DNA from: Marinibactrum halimedae
GTDB taxonomy: Bacteria > Pseudomonadota > Gammaproteobacteria > Pseudomonadales > Cellvibrionaceae
Length of the DNA stretch: 64,000 nucleotides
Reading direction: 5' to 3'
NCBI RefSeq assembly: GCF_021234875.1
Contig: NZ_JAJQVM010000001.1
Coordinates: 186,001 to 250,000 of the forward strand
The notes below the pieces were generated by a model. That model saw only the letters and a program-made list of their open reading frames with translations. It did no database searches and was not told the DNA's origin. Position numbers and translations under genes: made by a program. Of this stretch, positions 16,975 to 26,824 are shown piece by piece (position 1 is the first letter of the stretch; each line of letters starts with the position of its first letter).

Positions 16975-17280
16975 GTTTTACTCCGGGGCCTACGGTGCGG
17001 ATGGTTGCTCATATTCTCACATGCTGCTGCATGTGCTTTGATGATTTTCCGTTCAAATTTCCCTGTTCGAAACTACTGGTAAGTGCATCCTAAAAAGTTG
17101 GCTAGCATAACAAAATCTTTTCTGGGAGACACAAAAGAAAATGAGGAATTTTATATTTTTTACTTACTATTTGCGCCATAAAGTCGTTATTTTGAATATT
17201 ATTTGGTGAACCTAGCGTCATTTTTCAGGCGTTTGGCGCCTATATTTTTAAATTGTCATTTTTTATTGTCAGTGATTTAT
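16975..17280. other. Divergent spacer yffB / SixA-like gene
   Basis: 306 bases between divergent genes, AT-rich toward the plus-strand gene. Promoters for both are expected here but I see no convincing -35/-10 pair. Confidence 0.4.
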
Positions 17281-17880
17281 ATGAAGACACTCATCCTCAT
17301 GCGCCATGCCAAATCCAGTTGGAAGTCTTCTGAGTTGGAGGATCGGTATCGTCCTCTCAGTGCTCGAGGTATAAAGGACATACCTGTTATGTGTAAGCGA
17401 TTACAAAAACATGTAGATCAACAACCTAATAGTGTAGACAAAATACTTTCCAGTCCTGCAGTTCGAGCGTCTCAATTGGCAGAAAGTGTCGTGAAAAGCT
17501 TAGGTGCTCCATTGGAGTATGGGGAAGATTTGTATGTCTTTGACGCGAATGGATTAGACAAAATGGTGAGTGCTTTGCCGGATACTTTGAAATCAGTCGT
17601 GTTGATTGGGCATAACCCTGCCATTACGGATTGGGTTAATCGGGTTTGTGAAAATGCATTGATTTTTAATGTACCCACAGCGGGGTTTGTATCATTGGGT
17701 TTTGGGGCGTTGACTTGGCGCTCAGTGGGTTTTTGGGAAGGAGCTTTATATAAAAGCGAATTACAGGAGCGAGAGCAACTAGCAGAACACAAAAAAGGTG
17801 TGCTCCTTGAATTTTCGTACCCCAAATTATCCCATCAATGTGCGGAAGGGCAAAAAAGTAAGAGAAAGTCAGTAGAGTAA
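17281..17880 (+). CDS. SixA-like histidine phosphatase
   Basis: 199 residues from ATG 17281 (the frame opens 26 codons earlier, but the catalytic strand must start near the N-terminus). The RHG-equivalent active site is LMRHAKSSW at residues 6-14, with a second His in GHNPA. This is the phosphohistidine phosphatase SixA branch of the histidine phosphatase superfamily, which can dephosphorylate histidine phosphotransfer proteins such as NPr or ArcB. The C-terminal tail of about 30 residues is longer than in E. coli SixA and basic. Confidence 0.88.
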   Translation: MKTLILMRHAKSSWKSSELEDRYRPLSARGIKDIPVMCKRLQKHVDQQPNSVDKILSSPAVRASQLAESVVKSLGAPLEYGEDLYVFDANGLDKMVSALPDTLKSVVLIGHNPAITDWVNRVCENALIFNVPTAGFVSLGFGALTWRSVGFWEGALYKSELQEREQLAEHKKGVLLEFSYPKLSHQCAEGQKSKRKSVE

Positions 17881-17927
17881 ATGGTTTATTGTTTTACTTT
17901 TGGCTAAACGTATCACCTTAGTGTTAA

Positions 17928-18629
17928 TTAAGGCTTAATGGTTTTTTTGGGATGTTTACGTTTCGGGTAACATGTACGACAAATAAAACATACTCGTCCA
18001 TCACAGCCTCGTGCTGAGCAGTGTTCACGTCCGTAATAAATGATTTGAAGGTGTAGGTCATTCCACCTTTCTTTTGGAAATAAACGTTTTAAATCCTTTT
18101 CAGTTTGAGCGACGTTTTTTCCGTTAGTCAGCCCCCAACGTTGAGCCAGCCTATGAATGTGGGTGTCCACAGGAAAAGCGGGAACACCATAACCTTGCGA
18201 CATGACTACACTTGCGGTTTTATGGCCAACACCGGGAAGTTCCTCAAGGGCGTCTAAAGTATCGGGAACCTCTCCATCATAGCGCTCAACTAAAATTTGA
18301 GACAACTTGAGAATGGCCTTGGATTTTTGGGGCGATAATCCACAAGGACGAATAATGGCTTGAATATCTTCGACGCTTTGCTGGGACATTGAATATGGAT
18401 TGTCCGCAAGCTGCCAGAGTGCGGGTGTTACCTGATTTACTCGTTCATCAGTACACTGAGCAGAAAGTAGTACGGCAATGAGTAGAGTGTAGGTATCTCG
18501 GTGGTCTAGTGGGATGGGAGGGTTTGGATACAGTGTCGCTAGTGTCTCTAAAATAAGCGTCACACGTTCGGCTTTCAGTAAATTTCTTTCGGACTGATCT
18601 GGCGTGATTGAGTGTGTTTGATTCGTCAT
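17928..18629 (-). CDS. nth: Endonuclease III
   Basis: 233 residues. The helix-hairpin-helix LPGVGHKTA carries the catalytic Lys, and the catalytic Asp is in VDTHIHR. Acts as DNA glycosylase/AP lyase on oxidised pyrimidines. The C-terminal cysteine cluster is unusual: cysteines at relative positions 0, 5, 10, 13 and 16, while the E. coli iron-sulfur pattern is 0, 7, 10 and 16. A basic tail follows (KRKHPKK). The iron-sulfur cluster may therefore be bound differently or absent. Confidence 0.92.
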   Translation of the reverse strand: MTNQTHSITPDQSERNLLKAERVTLILETLATLYPNPPIPLDHRDTYTLLIAVLLSAQCTDERVNQVTPALWQLADNPYSMSQQSVEDIQAIIRPCGLSPQKSKAILKLSQILVERYDGEVPDTLDALEELPGVGHKTASVVMSQGYGVPAFPVDTHIHRLAQRWGLTNGKNVAQTEKDLKRLFPKERWNDLHLQIIYYGREHCSARGCDGRVCFICRTCYPKRKHPKKTIKP

Positions 18630-18715
18630 ATTGTTGTGGGTGTGTAAAAAAGAAAAGCGAGAGTGTTTTCATTCTCGCCTTAAAGTTAGTACGCAGCGCT
18701 TGCCCGTACTTGATG

Positions 18716-19933
18716 TTAAAAATTTCCAGATCGAAGGCAGGCTTTGATTCGTTCAGCCGCTTCAATACATTCCGGTACAGTGGCCACTAAGGCCATACGA
18801 ATATGATTGGTGCCGGGGTTTTGCTGAGTTAGGGTGTTTTCTCTTCCCAAATAACTGCCTGGTAGTACGGTGATATTTTGTTGGGAAAATAACGCTTTGG
18901 CGAAAACTTCATCGTTGATATCAAGCTGTGGCCACAAGTAAAAACTGGCATCTGGCCGAGTTACCTCTAGGTGCCCATGAAGGATATCCAATACCGCATC
19001 AAATTTTTGTCGATAAGCGTCTCGATTTGCGCGAACGTGATGCTCGTCCTGCCACGCGCTGATACTGGCCAATTGAGTAGAAAGGGGCATGGAACAGCCG
19101 TGATAAGTTCGATATAGCAAAAACTGCTTCATGATGGAGGCATCGCCTGCAACAAATCCAGAGCGCAATCCTGGTAAATTAGAGCGCTTGGATAGGCTGT
19201 GAAATACTACGCACCGCTGGTAGTCGGTTCTGCCCATTTCATGACAGACCTCTAAAAGGCCCGGAGGGGGTGCTTGCTCATCGAAATACAGTTCGGAATA
19301 ACACTCATCGCTGGCGATAATAAAATCGTGCTCATCTGCCAAGGTGATCAGTTTTCTCAGTTGCTCTTTGGGAATGACGGCCCCGGTTGGATTGCCGGGA
19401 TTACAGATGAACATCAGTTGGCAGCGTTCCAATGCTTCTAGGGGAATGGAATCGAAGTCGGGTAAGTAGCGATTTTCGGCAACGCAGTCTAGAAGGTGCA
19501 GTTCAGCGCCGGCAAGTAGGCAAGCGCCTTCGTAGATTTGATAGAACGGGTTTGGAGAAATAACTATTGGCTTCTGATGGCTGTGCTCTGTATTGATGAC
19601 GGCTTGTGCGAACGCAAATAGCGCTTCGCGGGTGCCGTTCACGCCTAGAATATGCTGTTCTGGATCAAGTGGATTGGATTCCAGCTTAAATCGACGAGTA
19701 GCCCACTCTGCCATGGCGGTGCGTAACTCTGGTAAACCTTTTGTGGTGGGGTAATTGGCGAGTTTGCCAAGATTGGTCGCCATGGCATCCAAGACAAATT
19801 GTGGCGGCACATGCTTTGGCTCACCAATCGAGAGGGCAATGTGATCTAACTCCGCAGGTGGGGTAGCATCTTGCTTAAGAGCAACTAGCTTTTCAAAGGG
19901 GTAGGGTTGTAGGTGTTCTAGTCTCGGATTCAT
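18716..19933 (-). CDS. dapC: Succinyldiaminopimelate aminotransferase
   Basis: 405 residues from ATG 19933 with GAGGA upstream; 29 further in-frame codons lack a ribosome site. Fold type I aminotransferase with CNPGNPTG (substrate and PLP pocket), SDECYSE, and the PLP-binding Lys in HSLSKRSN; C-terminal Arg in IRMAL. Converts N-succinyl-2-amino-6-ketopimelate to succinyl-diaminopimelate with glutamate, between DapD and DapE. Located downstream of glnD on the same strand, as in Pseudomonas-type genomes. Confidence 0.92.
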   Translation of the reverse strand: MNPRLEHLQPYPFEKLVALKQDATPPAELDHIALSIGEPKHVPPQFVLDAMATNLGKLANYPTTKGLPELRTAMAEWATRRFKLESNPLDPEQHILGVNGTREALFAFAQAVINTEHSHQKPIVISPNPFYQIYEGACLLAGAELHLLDCVAENRYLPDFDSIPLEALERCQLMFICNPGNPTGAVIPKEQLRKLITLADEHDFIIASDECYSELYFDEQAPPPGLLEVCHEMGRTDYQRCVVFHSLSKRSNLPGLRSGFVAGDASIMKQFLLYRTYHGCSMPLSTQLASISAWQDEHHVRANRDAYRQKFDAVLDILHGHLEVTRPDASFYLWPQLDINDEVFAKALFSQQNITVLPGSYLGRENTLTQQNPGTNHIRMALVATVPECIEAAERIKACLRSGNF

Positions 19934-20033
19934 TTGTCTTTGTCCTCGTTCAGGCGGGTAATTCGTATGCCTGAAGGGTTTTTTCAATGGTAATTTGACG
20001 CTATCAGGGGCGTACAACATCTGCTAAACCAAG

Positions 20034-20078
20034 GTTTGTAACTTCAGAGTTTGTAACTTCAGGGTTTGTAACTTCAGG
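20034..20078. repeat. Three 15-bp tandem repeats between dapC and glnD
   Basis: GTTTGTAACTTCAGR repeats at 20034, 20049 and 20064 with at most one mismatch, trailed by a decayed fourth unit. It sits in the spacer just past the glnD stop. Confidence 0.9.
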
Positions 20079-20082
20079 TTAG

Positions 20083-22779
20083 TTACACCAAGGTCTGTGT
20101 ATCTTTTGCTTTAATTTGTTCGTCAAGGCTCCTGCGAATAGCCGATTGCAGTTGTTCGCACAGCTCGGGGTCGCTTAATGGTGTGCCATCGCTGTTGCCA
20201 ATAAAGAAGACGTCTTCGACGCGTTCCCCAAGTGTGGAGATGCGAGCATTGGCAAGGTGCACATCGAATTCTAAAAATATTCTACCAATGGTAGCGAGTA
20301 ATCCTGGGCGGTCTGGTGAAATGACTTCCAGTACAGTGTGTCCGCTCACTAAATCATTGGTCAACATGGTGCGTGTTGGAATACGAAAGCTTTTCAGTGC
20401 GCGTGGTGTTCGTCGACGAATTACCTCAGAGTATTCATCCAGCAAGCTCAATTCCGTCTGTAGCGCCTCTTTGACTGTGAGAACACGAGCGTCATCGGTA
20501 CCAAAGGCTTGGTCGTTTTCATCCAGCACGTAAAAGGTGTCAACGGTAAAGCCTGATTCAGAACTGTAAATGCGAGCATCCTGAATATTGAGGTTGAGTT
20601 GGTCTAAGGTCGTTGCCACTGCTGCGAAGACATTGTCGCGGTCACGAGTGCGAATGAAAATCTGTGTTGCCCCCTCAAGTGCCTGAGAGCTGGTGTCACT
20701 GATGGCGATTACCAGTTCATCGGGCGGAATGCCGGCGACGGCTTCAGTTTGCCAGGCGATATCAAGGTGGCTTTCTCGCAAAAAGTAATCCTCACCGACA
20801 TCTCCCCATATACGACGAACTCGCTCTTCACTGAAGCCTTTATCAGCTAACTTTGCGATGGCAGATTGCTGGGTTTCGTCGATGAGGTCTTGGCGGTCGA
20901 TGGGGTTTTCCAGGCCGCGTCGTAATGCTCTTTTGGTTTCCAGATAAAGCTGACGTAATAAACTGGCGCGCCAACTGTTCCAGATATCTGGGTTGGTGCC
21001 GTTCATATCCGCAACGGTGAGAGCATACAAATAATCCAGACGATTTTGGTCGCCAATAGTGATAGCGAAATTGCGTATCACGTCAGGGTCGGAAAGGTCT
21101 TGTTTTTGGGAGACATAAGACATCAGCAAGTGGTTGTCCACCAGCCAGACAATTAGGTTTGTGTCTCGGCGAGATAGGCCGTGCTGTGAGGCAAAGTGTC
21201 GAGCGTCTTCCGCGCCAAGCTCAGAATGATCACCGCCGCGCCCTTTGCCGATGTCATGGTATAACCCTGCGATATAAAGAAGCTCAGGCTTGGGTAGTCG
21301 CTTCATGATGTGGAATGCCACAGGAAACTTTTCTTCAGCTTCCGGATATTTAAATTTGCGCATATTGGCAATCACCAACAACGTATGCGCATCCACCGTG
21401 TAAATATGAAAGAGGTCGTGTTGCATTTGGCCGGTAATACGACCAAATTCGGGTAAGTATCGTCCTAATACGCCATAACGTTTCATACGCTTTAATTGGG
21501 TTACTAAGCCAAATTTAACTGAAAAAAGCGATAAAAATTGAGCGTGATTTTGAGGGTCGTTGCGAAAGTCATCATCAATGAGGTGACGGCTTTCTCTTAT
21601 CAGGCGTATGGTTGAAGCGCGTACCCCTTTTATGGAGGGAGTATTCCCCATAAGAACAAAAATTTCTAATAGAGCCGAAGGGGTTTCTTCGAAGACTTTT
21701 ATCTGTGTGACTTCGATAAAATCGTTGCGCAATTGAAAGCGTTCGTTGATGGGAACCACTGAGTGTGCTTTCCCTTTTTGTAAAATGGCTTCGCTTAAAA
21801 ATTGCAGTAGTACATCATTTAATTCACGTAGTGACAGTACAACGCGGTAGTACCACTGCATAAATTGTTCAACAGCAAGGCGCTTTTCTGAATCGCTGTA
21901 GCCAAAAAACTTGGCCAGTTCCCTTTGGTGATCAAATAGAAGTCGATCTTCTGCACGACCAGCCAGCATGTGTAGCCCGTATCTTACTTTCCATAAAAAC
22001 TCTTCGCCGCTTTTTAGGATGGCGTATTCTCGTTCTGTGAAAAAACCTTTACCTTCCAGTTGGCTCAGAGTCCTCACGCCGAAATAGCGTTTGGCAACCC
22101 AGCTGATGGTTTGAATATCTCTTAGGCCGCCTGGGGCACTTTTTACGTTGGGTTCTAGGTTGTATTCGGTATTGTTGTTTTTACGGTGGCGGGATTGTTG
22201 TTCTTCGAGTTTTGCTTCAAAAAAGTCAGCCGCAGGCCAAATCTTTCCTGGCCCTGTTTCTTGTCGTAAAAGGCCACTTAGGTGCGGGGCTCCAACGACA
22301 GTTCGGCACTCCATCATATTGGTGGCGATGGTGATGTCACCGGCGGCGAGTTCAGCACACTCATGCAGAGTTCGAACACTATGACCAATATCTAATCCGA
22401 TATCCCACAGTAGCATCAAGAATGATTCGACGTTGTCGCTGTAGTCCTGAATGTTGTCTCGCTCAAACAACACCAGAATATCGATATCGGAATAGGGGTG
22501 GAGTTCCCCTCGCCCGTATCCTCCCACCGCAAGCAAGGCTGCATCGGTATCCCAAGTAAATTGATGCCAGGCGTAGTGCAGTAGGCAATCTATAAAGGTG
22601 GCTCGATCACAGACCAGCGCGCGAATATCGTCATTTTCTCGGAATCGGATATCAAAGTGGGTATTGGCAGCGGCAATGGCATCTTTAAAGACAGGCAGTG
22701 GGTTGCCTTGAGCAAGATTCTTGCGGAATCTCTCTTGGTCAAAAAAGAGTAAGGGTCGTTCAAAGTAAGGGGTTACCAC
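20083..22779 (-). CDS. glnD: Bifunctional uridylyltransferase/uridylyl-removing enzyme GlnD
   Basis: 898 residues. Domains in order: nucleotidyltransferase with GGYGRGELHPYSDID near residue 86, GlnD PII-linking helical region, HD phosphohydrolase with LYHDIGKGRGGDH near 510, and two C-terminal ACT domains (about 705-785 and 810-890). It senses glutamine and adds or removes UMP on PII proteins. The GTG start shares its first G with the last base of the map stop codon (TAG), so the two genes are translationally coupled. Confidence 0.95.
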   Translation of the reverse strand: MVTPYFERPLLFFDQERFRKNLAQGNPLPVFKDAIAAANTHFDIRFRENDDIRALVCDRATFIDCLLHYAWHQFTWDTDAALLAVGGYGRGELHPYSDIDILVLFERDNIQDYSDNVESFLMLLWDIGLDIGHSVRTLHECAELAAGDITIATNMMECRTVVGAPHLSGLLRQETGPGKIWPAADFFEAKLEEQQSRHRKNNNTEYNLEPNVKSAPGGLRDIQTISWVAKRYFGVRTLSQLEGKGFFTEREYAILKSGEEFLWKVRYGLHMLAGRAEDRLLFDHQRELAKFFGYSDSEKRLAVEQFMQWYYRVVLSLRELNDVLLQFLSEAILQKGKAHSVVPINERFQLRNDFIEVTQIKVFEETPSALLEIFVLMGNTPSIKGVRASTIRLIRESRHLIDDDFRNDPQNHAQFLSLFSVKFGLVTQLKRMKRYGVLGRYLPEFGRITGQMQHDLFHIYTVDAHTLLVIANMRKFKYPEAEEKFPVAFHIMKRLPKPELLYIAGLYHDIGKGRGGDHSELGAEDARHFASQHGLSRRDTNLIVWLVDNHLLMSYVSQKQDLSDPDVIRNFAITIGDQNRLDYLYALTVADMNGTNPDIWNSWRASLLRQLYLETKRALRRGLENPIDRQDLIDETQQSAIAKLADKGFSEERVRRIWGDVGEDYFLRESHLDIAWQTEAVAGIPPDELVIAISDTSSQALEGATQIFIRTRDRDNVFAAVATTLDQLNLNIQDARIYSSESGFTVDTFYVLDENDQAFGTDDARVLTVKEALQTELSLLDEYSEVIRRRTPRALKSFRIPTRTMLTNDLVSGHTVLEVISPDRPGLLATIGRIFLEFDVHLANARISTLGERVEDVFFIGNSDGTPLSDPELCEQLQSAIRRSLDEQIKAKDTQTLV

Positions 22780-23552
22780 TAAAATGATTCCTCATTACGG
22801 GCAGTCAATACTTCTACACCGTCGGCGGTGACCGCAAGGGTGTGCTCCCATTGTGCGGATAAGCGCCCATCTTTGGTCTCTACGGTCCAGCCGTCTTTTT
22901 TGAGCTTTGTTGAGGCTTTGCCGGCATTGACCATAGGTTCGATAGTGAAGGTCATGCCTTCCTTAAGCTCCAGCCCGGTTCCGGGGCGGCCGTAATGAAG
23001 GACTTGAGGTTCTTCATGGAAGACCGTACCAATACCGTGGCCACAATATTCTCGAACGATGGTGTAGTAATTTTTCTCAGCATGTTGTTGGATTACGTGG
23101 CCAATATCGCCTAGTCGAGCACCTGGCTTAACCAGTTCAATCCCTTTGTAGAGGCACTCTTGAGTAATGTTAACTAAGCGGTGAGCATGGGGTGCCACCT
23201 TACCGACAAAGTACATTTTACTGGTATCACCGTGATAGCCGTCAAAAATCACTGTAACGTCGATGTTTACAATGTCGCCCTCTTTCAGGATTTTCTTCTC
23301 AGATGGAATTCCATGGCAGACAACATGGTTAACAGAGGTGCAGATCGACTTGGGAAAGCCTTTGTACCCTAAGCAGGCAGGAATAGCCTTTTGTTCATTC
23401 ACGATGTGCTCATGGCAAATTCGGTCGAGCTCTGCGGTAGTTACGCCGGGTTTGACGTAATCGCCAATCATCTCCAACACCTCTGCCGCCATACGACCGG
23501 CAATGCGCATTTTTTCGATATCTTCAGGGGTTTTTAAGGTAATTTTTGTCAT
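22779..23552 (-). CDS. map: Methionine aminopeptidase, type I
   Basis: 257 residues. Metal-binding residues are visible in context: Asp in IVNIDVTVI, Asp in DGYHGDTSKMY, His in GHGIG, Glu in FTIEPM and Glu in QWEHTL. Removes N-terminal Met from nascent proteins. Reads divergently from rpsB and is coupled to glnD downstream. Confidence 0.95.
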   Translation of the reverse strand: MTKITLKTPEDIEKMRIAGRMAAEVLEMIGDYVKPGVTTAELDRICHEHIVNEQKAIPACLGYKGFPKSICTSVNHVVCHGIPSEKKILKEGDIVNIDVTVIFDGYHGDTSKMYFVGKVAPHAHRLVNITQECLYKGIELVKPGARLGDIGHVIQQHAEKNYYTIVREYCGHGIGTVFHEEPQVLHYGRPGTGLELKEGMTFTIEPMVNAGKASTKLKKDGWTVETKDGRLSAQWEHTLAVTADGVEVLTARNEESF

Positions 23553-23793
23553 AGTCAGTGATCTTTTTTATTGCAGGCGAGTTGGGCGTACTGCCACTAG
23601 GGGTCGTCGATGTGACGACCATGCCATGAACATACGTCTTGCTTTGCTTGATAGAGCCATATTTTCGGCATTGTAAACTATCCCAATTACCTCCGACAGG
23701 TGACTGGCGAATATGACTTCGTCAATAAGCAATTTTTAAAGGCCATATTAGCAACAATAGATTCAAGCTTTACTGGTGATGAGGCAAGGTTTG

Positions 23794-23802
23794 TGGTATA
23801 AA
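23794..23802 (+). promoter_or_regulatory. Probable rpsB promoter with extended -10 and GC-rich discriminator
   Basis: TGG-TATAAA (extended -10) followed immediately by GCGCGCC, a discriminator typical of stringently controlled ribosomal promoters. The -35 element at proper spacing is weak, which an extended -10 tolerates. Leader would be about 210 bases. Confidence 0.6.
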
Positions 23803-23809
23803 GCGCGCC

Positions 23810-24017
23810 GTCTTTCTATTGGTTATATTTTCTGTTGGTTAGATTCATCTATAAGTTGAATTACTGATCATAAAGATTAATCAAGAGAGTTAGAGACATC
23901 TACTAAATTGTCACACATACACCGACACAGATACCTGGGTGCCTGTCTTAATAAATAAGAGTGGTTGGTATTTGGGGTGTATGGAGGCTCAACCCATAGT
24001 AATTTAGGAAATTCGAT
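23810..24017 (+). promoter_or_regulatory. Long 5' leader of rpsB
   Basis: About 208 untranslated bases before the rpsB ATG. In E. coli the rpsB leader is conserved and is the target of autoregulation by S2; length and position here fit, but I could not verify the conserved fold by eye. Confidence 0.35.
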
Positions 24018-24761
24018 ATGCCACAAGTTAGCATGCGCGATATGCTTCAAGCGGGTGTCCACTTCGGTCACCAAACTCGCTACTGGAACCCAAAAATGAA
24101 TCAATACATTTTTGGTGCACGTAACAAGATTCATATCATCAACTTGGAGCACACTGTTCCAGCGTTCAACGAAGCGTTGAACATCATCACCAAAATGACT
24201 GCTCAAAAGAAGAAGGTTCTTTTTGTTGGTACTAAGCGTGCCGCTCAAAAATCTGTTAAAGAGCAAGCTATTCGTTCTGGTCAGCCTTTTGTTAGCCATC
24301 GTTGGTTGGGTGGTATGTTGACCAACTACAAAACTATTCGAGCCTCTATTCGCCGCTATCGTGAATTAGAAGCCCAAAGCCAAGACGGTACCTTCGAGAA
24401 GTTAACCAAGAAAGAAGCTTTGATGCGTACCCGTATGATGGAAAAATTGGATCGCTCTATCGGTGGTATCAAAGATATGGGCGGCTTGCCAGATGCGCTT
24501 TTCGTTATCGACGTAGAGCATGAGCGTATTGCGGTTCAAGAAGCGAACAAGCTGGGTATTCCTGTTATCGGAATCGTTGACTCCAACAGCAATCCTGCAG
24601 GGATTGACTATGTTATTCCTGGAAACGATGACGCGATTCGAGCGATTAAACTCTACACTACCGCTATCGCTGATGCATGCTTGGAAGGTTTGGCCAGTGC
24701 TCAAGTGCCAAATAAAGATGAGTACGTTGAACAAGACGACGCAGCGGCAGCCGCCGAGTAA
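24018..24761 (+). CDS. rpsB: 30S ribosomal protein S2
   Basis: 247 residues, full length. Starts with [22 protein letters not shown]-type S2 signature (quoted in part) and has the second signature in the [11 protein letters not shown] region. Acidic C-terminal tail. First gene of the rpsB-tsf unit, preceded by AGGA. Confidence 0.98.
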   Translation: MPQVSMRDMLQAGVHFGHQTRYWNPKMNQYIFGARNKIHIINLEHTVPAFNEALNIITKMTAQKKKVLFVGTKRAAQKSVKEQAIRSGQPFVSHRWLGGMLTNYKTIRASIRRYRELEAQSQDGTFEKLTKKEALMRTRMMEKLDRSIGGIKDMGGLPDALFVIDVEHERIAVQEANKLGIPVIGIVDSNSNPAGIDYVIPGNDDAIRAIKLYTTAIADACLEGLASAQVPNKDEYVEQDDAAAAAE

Positions 24762-24899
24762 TAAAGTGTTTCTCACCTTTGGGTGAACAAATTGGCGTCA
24801 TAAAAGTGGCATCACCTTGAGATATAACTCTGCAACACATGGGTGTTTTGTTGTGAGTGTTAATGTGATGGTAGCACGGTTAATTTGATGCAATTAAAG

Positions 24900-24922
24900 A
24901 AGGGGGCCATGCCCCCTTTTTT
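24900..24922 (+). terminator. Intergenic terminator between rpsB and tsf
   Basis: AAGGGGGC, loop CAT, GCCCCCTT then T run. It would reduce read-through from rpsB into tsf, as the partial terminator in the E. coli rpsB-tsf operon does. Confidence 0.85.
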
Positions 24923-24956
24923 GAAATAAAAATTCGAAGATTAAGAGGATAGGACG

Positions 24957-25832
24957 ATGGCAGCAATTTCTGCTTCCCTGGTTAAAGATCTCCGTGAGCG
25001 CACCGGTCTTGGTATGCTTGAGTGTAAAAAAGCCTTATCTGAGGCGGGTGGTGATATTGATGTTGCCATCGAAAACCTTCGTAAAGCCAGTGGCTTGAAG
25101 GCAGCGAAAAAAGCCGGTCGTACTGCTGCAGATGGTGTTGTTGCAGCTAAAGTGGCCGAAGATGGTAGTTACGGTGTATTGCTGGAAATTAATAGTGAAA
25201 CCGATTTTGTTGCGCGTGATGAAGGTTTCCTTGGTTTCGTTCAGACCGTTTTGGAGAAAACGTTTTCTTCTAAAGAAACTGATGTAAAAGCTTTGATGGC
25301 GGGTGAGTTAGAAGATTTACGTGAAAAGTTAGTACAGAAAATTGGTGAGAACATTTCTGTTCGTCGTGTTGCATTAGTTGAGGCATCTTCTGGTGTGGTA
25401 GGTGCTTACGTTCACTCTAACAACCGTATTGCTGCAGTTGTAGAGTTATCTGCTGGCAGTCAAGATGTGGCAAAAGACATTGCTATGCATGTTGCAGCAG
25501 TGAATCCTCGTGTTAATAAGCCAGAAGATATGCCTGCTGATATGCTTGAAAAAGAGAAAGATATCATCAAGGCCCAGCCGGATATGGAAGGCAAGCCTGC
25601 GGAAATCGTTGAGAAAATGATGGGTGGTCGTATCAAGAAGTTCTTGAAAGAGAATAGCTTGGTAGAGCAGCCATTTGTTAAAAATCCAGAGTTGACCGTA
25701 GGAAAATTAGCAAAAGATGCCGGCGGTGATGTGGTTGGCTTTACCCGCTTTGAAGTGGGCGAAGGTATTGAGAAGGAAGAAGTGGATTTTGCTGCAGAAG
25801 TTGCAGCTCAAGTGAGCGCTTCTCAACAATAA
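24957..25832 (+). CDS. tsf: Elongation factor Ts
   Basis: 291 residues. N-terminal UBA-like domain with [16 protein letters not shown], and the conserved TDFVAR motif at the EF-Tu interface. GDP exchange factor for EF-Tu. Ribosome site AAGAGGATAGGA precedes the ATG. Followed by a strong terminator. Confidence 0.98.
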   Translation: MAAISASLVKDLRERTGLGMLECKKALSEAGGDIDVAIENLRKASGLKAAKKAGRTAADGVVAAKVAEDGSYGVLLEINSETDFVARDEGFLGFVQTVLEKTFSSKETDVKALMAGELEDLREKLVQKIGENISVRRVALVEASSGVVGAYVHSNNRIAAVVELSAGSQDVAKDIAMHVAAVNPRVNKPEDMPADMLEKEKDIIKAQPDMEGKPAEIVEKMMGGRIKKFLKENSLVEQPFVKNPELTVGKLAKDAGGDVVGFTRFEVGEGIEKEEVDFAAEVAAQVSASQQ

Positions 25833-25848
25833 GTTTTTGTAGGCTCTA

Positions 25849-25918
25849 GGTGACAGTAAAATTGTGTTGCTGATGGGTTGATTAAAAGGGGTGAGGGCTA
25901 CGCTGTCACCCCTTTTTT
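25849..25918 (+). terminator. Terminator after tsf with a competing upstream pairing
   Basis: Stem AAAAGGGGTGA (25884-25894) / TCACCCCTTTTTT (25906-25918) is a standard terminator. The right arm also lies inside CTGTCACC (25903-25910), which pairs perfectly with GGTGACAG at 25849-25856. The two pairings exclude each other. Confidence 0.85.
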
Positions 25919-26058
25919 GTAACCACTATTGTGGGAAAGGTTTAATGACAAAGTGCTTTTTAGAAATAAGCGGGCTTTTGTCTAGGCTCGTTAACAAAAT
26001 GAATTGCGCTTTGCTTCTTGATACACTGCGTTCAATCTTTTGAGGGAGTTTCCATTTC

Positions 26059-26811
26059 ATGCCTACAACTCGAGATAAAAAATACAAGCGGATTTTGCTG
26101 AAGCTCAGTGGCGAGCAGTTGATGGGGGAAGAAGGCTTTGGCATTGACCCTAAAGTGCTCGATAAGATGGCGTTGGAAATTGGTCAGTTGGTGGGTATTG
26201 GTGTTCAGATTGGCCTTGTCATCGGTGGAGGTAATCTTTTTCGTGGTGCTGCATTGAATGCTGCCGGCCTTGATCGTGTTACCGGTGATCATATGGGAAT
26301 GCTTGCGACCGTGATGAATGCGTTAGCCATGCGCGATGCTTTGGAGCGCTCTAACATTTCTTGCAGAGTTATGTCCGCAATACCGATGAGCGGGATTGTT
26401 GAGCATTATGACCGCCGTCGCGCCATTCGTTTCCTTGAGTCAGGGGAAGTGGTCATTTTTTCTGCTGGTACAGGGAATCCATTTTTTACAACAGATTCGG
26501 CAGCGTGCCTGCGAGGTATTGAAGTTGAATCGGATTTGGTATTAAAAGCCACAAAAGTGGATGGCGTTTACAGTGCCGATCCAATGAAAGATCCAACCGC
26601 GACAAAGTATGACCGTCTAAGTTTTGATGAGGTGTTAGATAAAAAGCTCGGAGTGATGGATTTAACCGCTATCTGTTTGTGTCGTGAACATGATCTCCCT
26701 GTACGCGTATTTCAAATGGACAAAGCAGGTGCCTTGTTGAACATCATTACCGGTGGTACTGAAGGAACGTTGATCGAAGAAAACATCAACGAAGAAGATA
26801 ACAACGTTTAA
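26059..26811 (+). CDS. pyrH: UMP kinase
   Basis: 250 residues of the bacterial hexameric amino-acid-kinase-fold UMP kinase: [10 protein letters not shown] at the N-terminus, GGGNLFRG phosphate loop, [10 protein letters not shown] and KATKVDGVY. Phosphorylates UMP, allosterically regulated by GTP and UTP in the family. Thirteen bases separate it from frr. Confidence 0.97.
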   Translation: MPTTRDKKYKRILLKLSGEQLMGEEGFGIDPKVLDKMALEIGQLVGIGVQIGLVIGGGNLFRGAALNAAGLDRVTGDHMGMLATVMNALAMRDALERSNISCRVMSAIPMSGIVEHYDRRRAIRFLESGEVVIFSAGTGNPFFTTDSAACLRGIEVESDLVLKATKVDGVYSADPMKDPTATKYDRLSFDEVLDKKLGVMDLTAICLCREHDLPVRVFQMDKAGALLNIITGGTEGTLIEENINEEDNNV

Positions 26812-26824
26812 GGGTGATAGACCG

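Larger units (their letters stand above)
23553..24017. other. map / rpsB divergent regulatory region
   Basis: 465 bases. On the map side there is a perfect 7-bp hairpin GGTCGTC/GACGACC (23602-23620) in the likely map leader. On the rpsB side there is the promoter at 23794 and a long leader. No gene seen. Confidence 0.5.
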
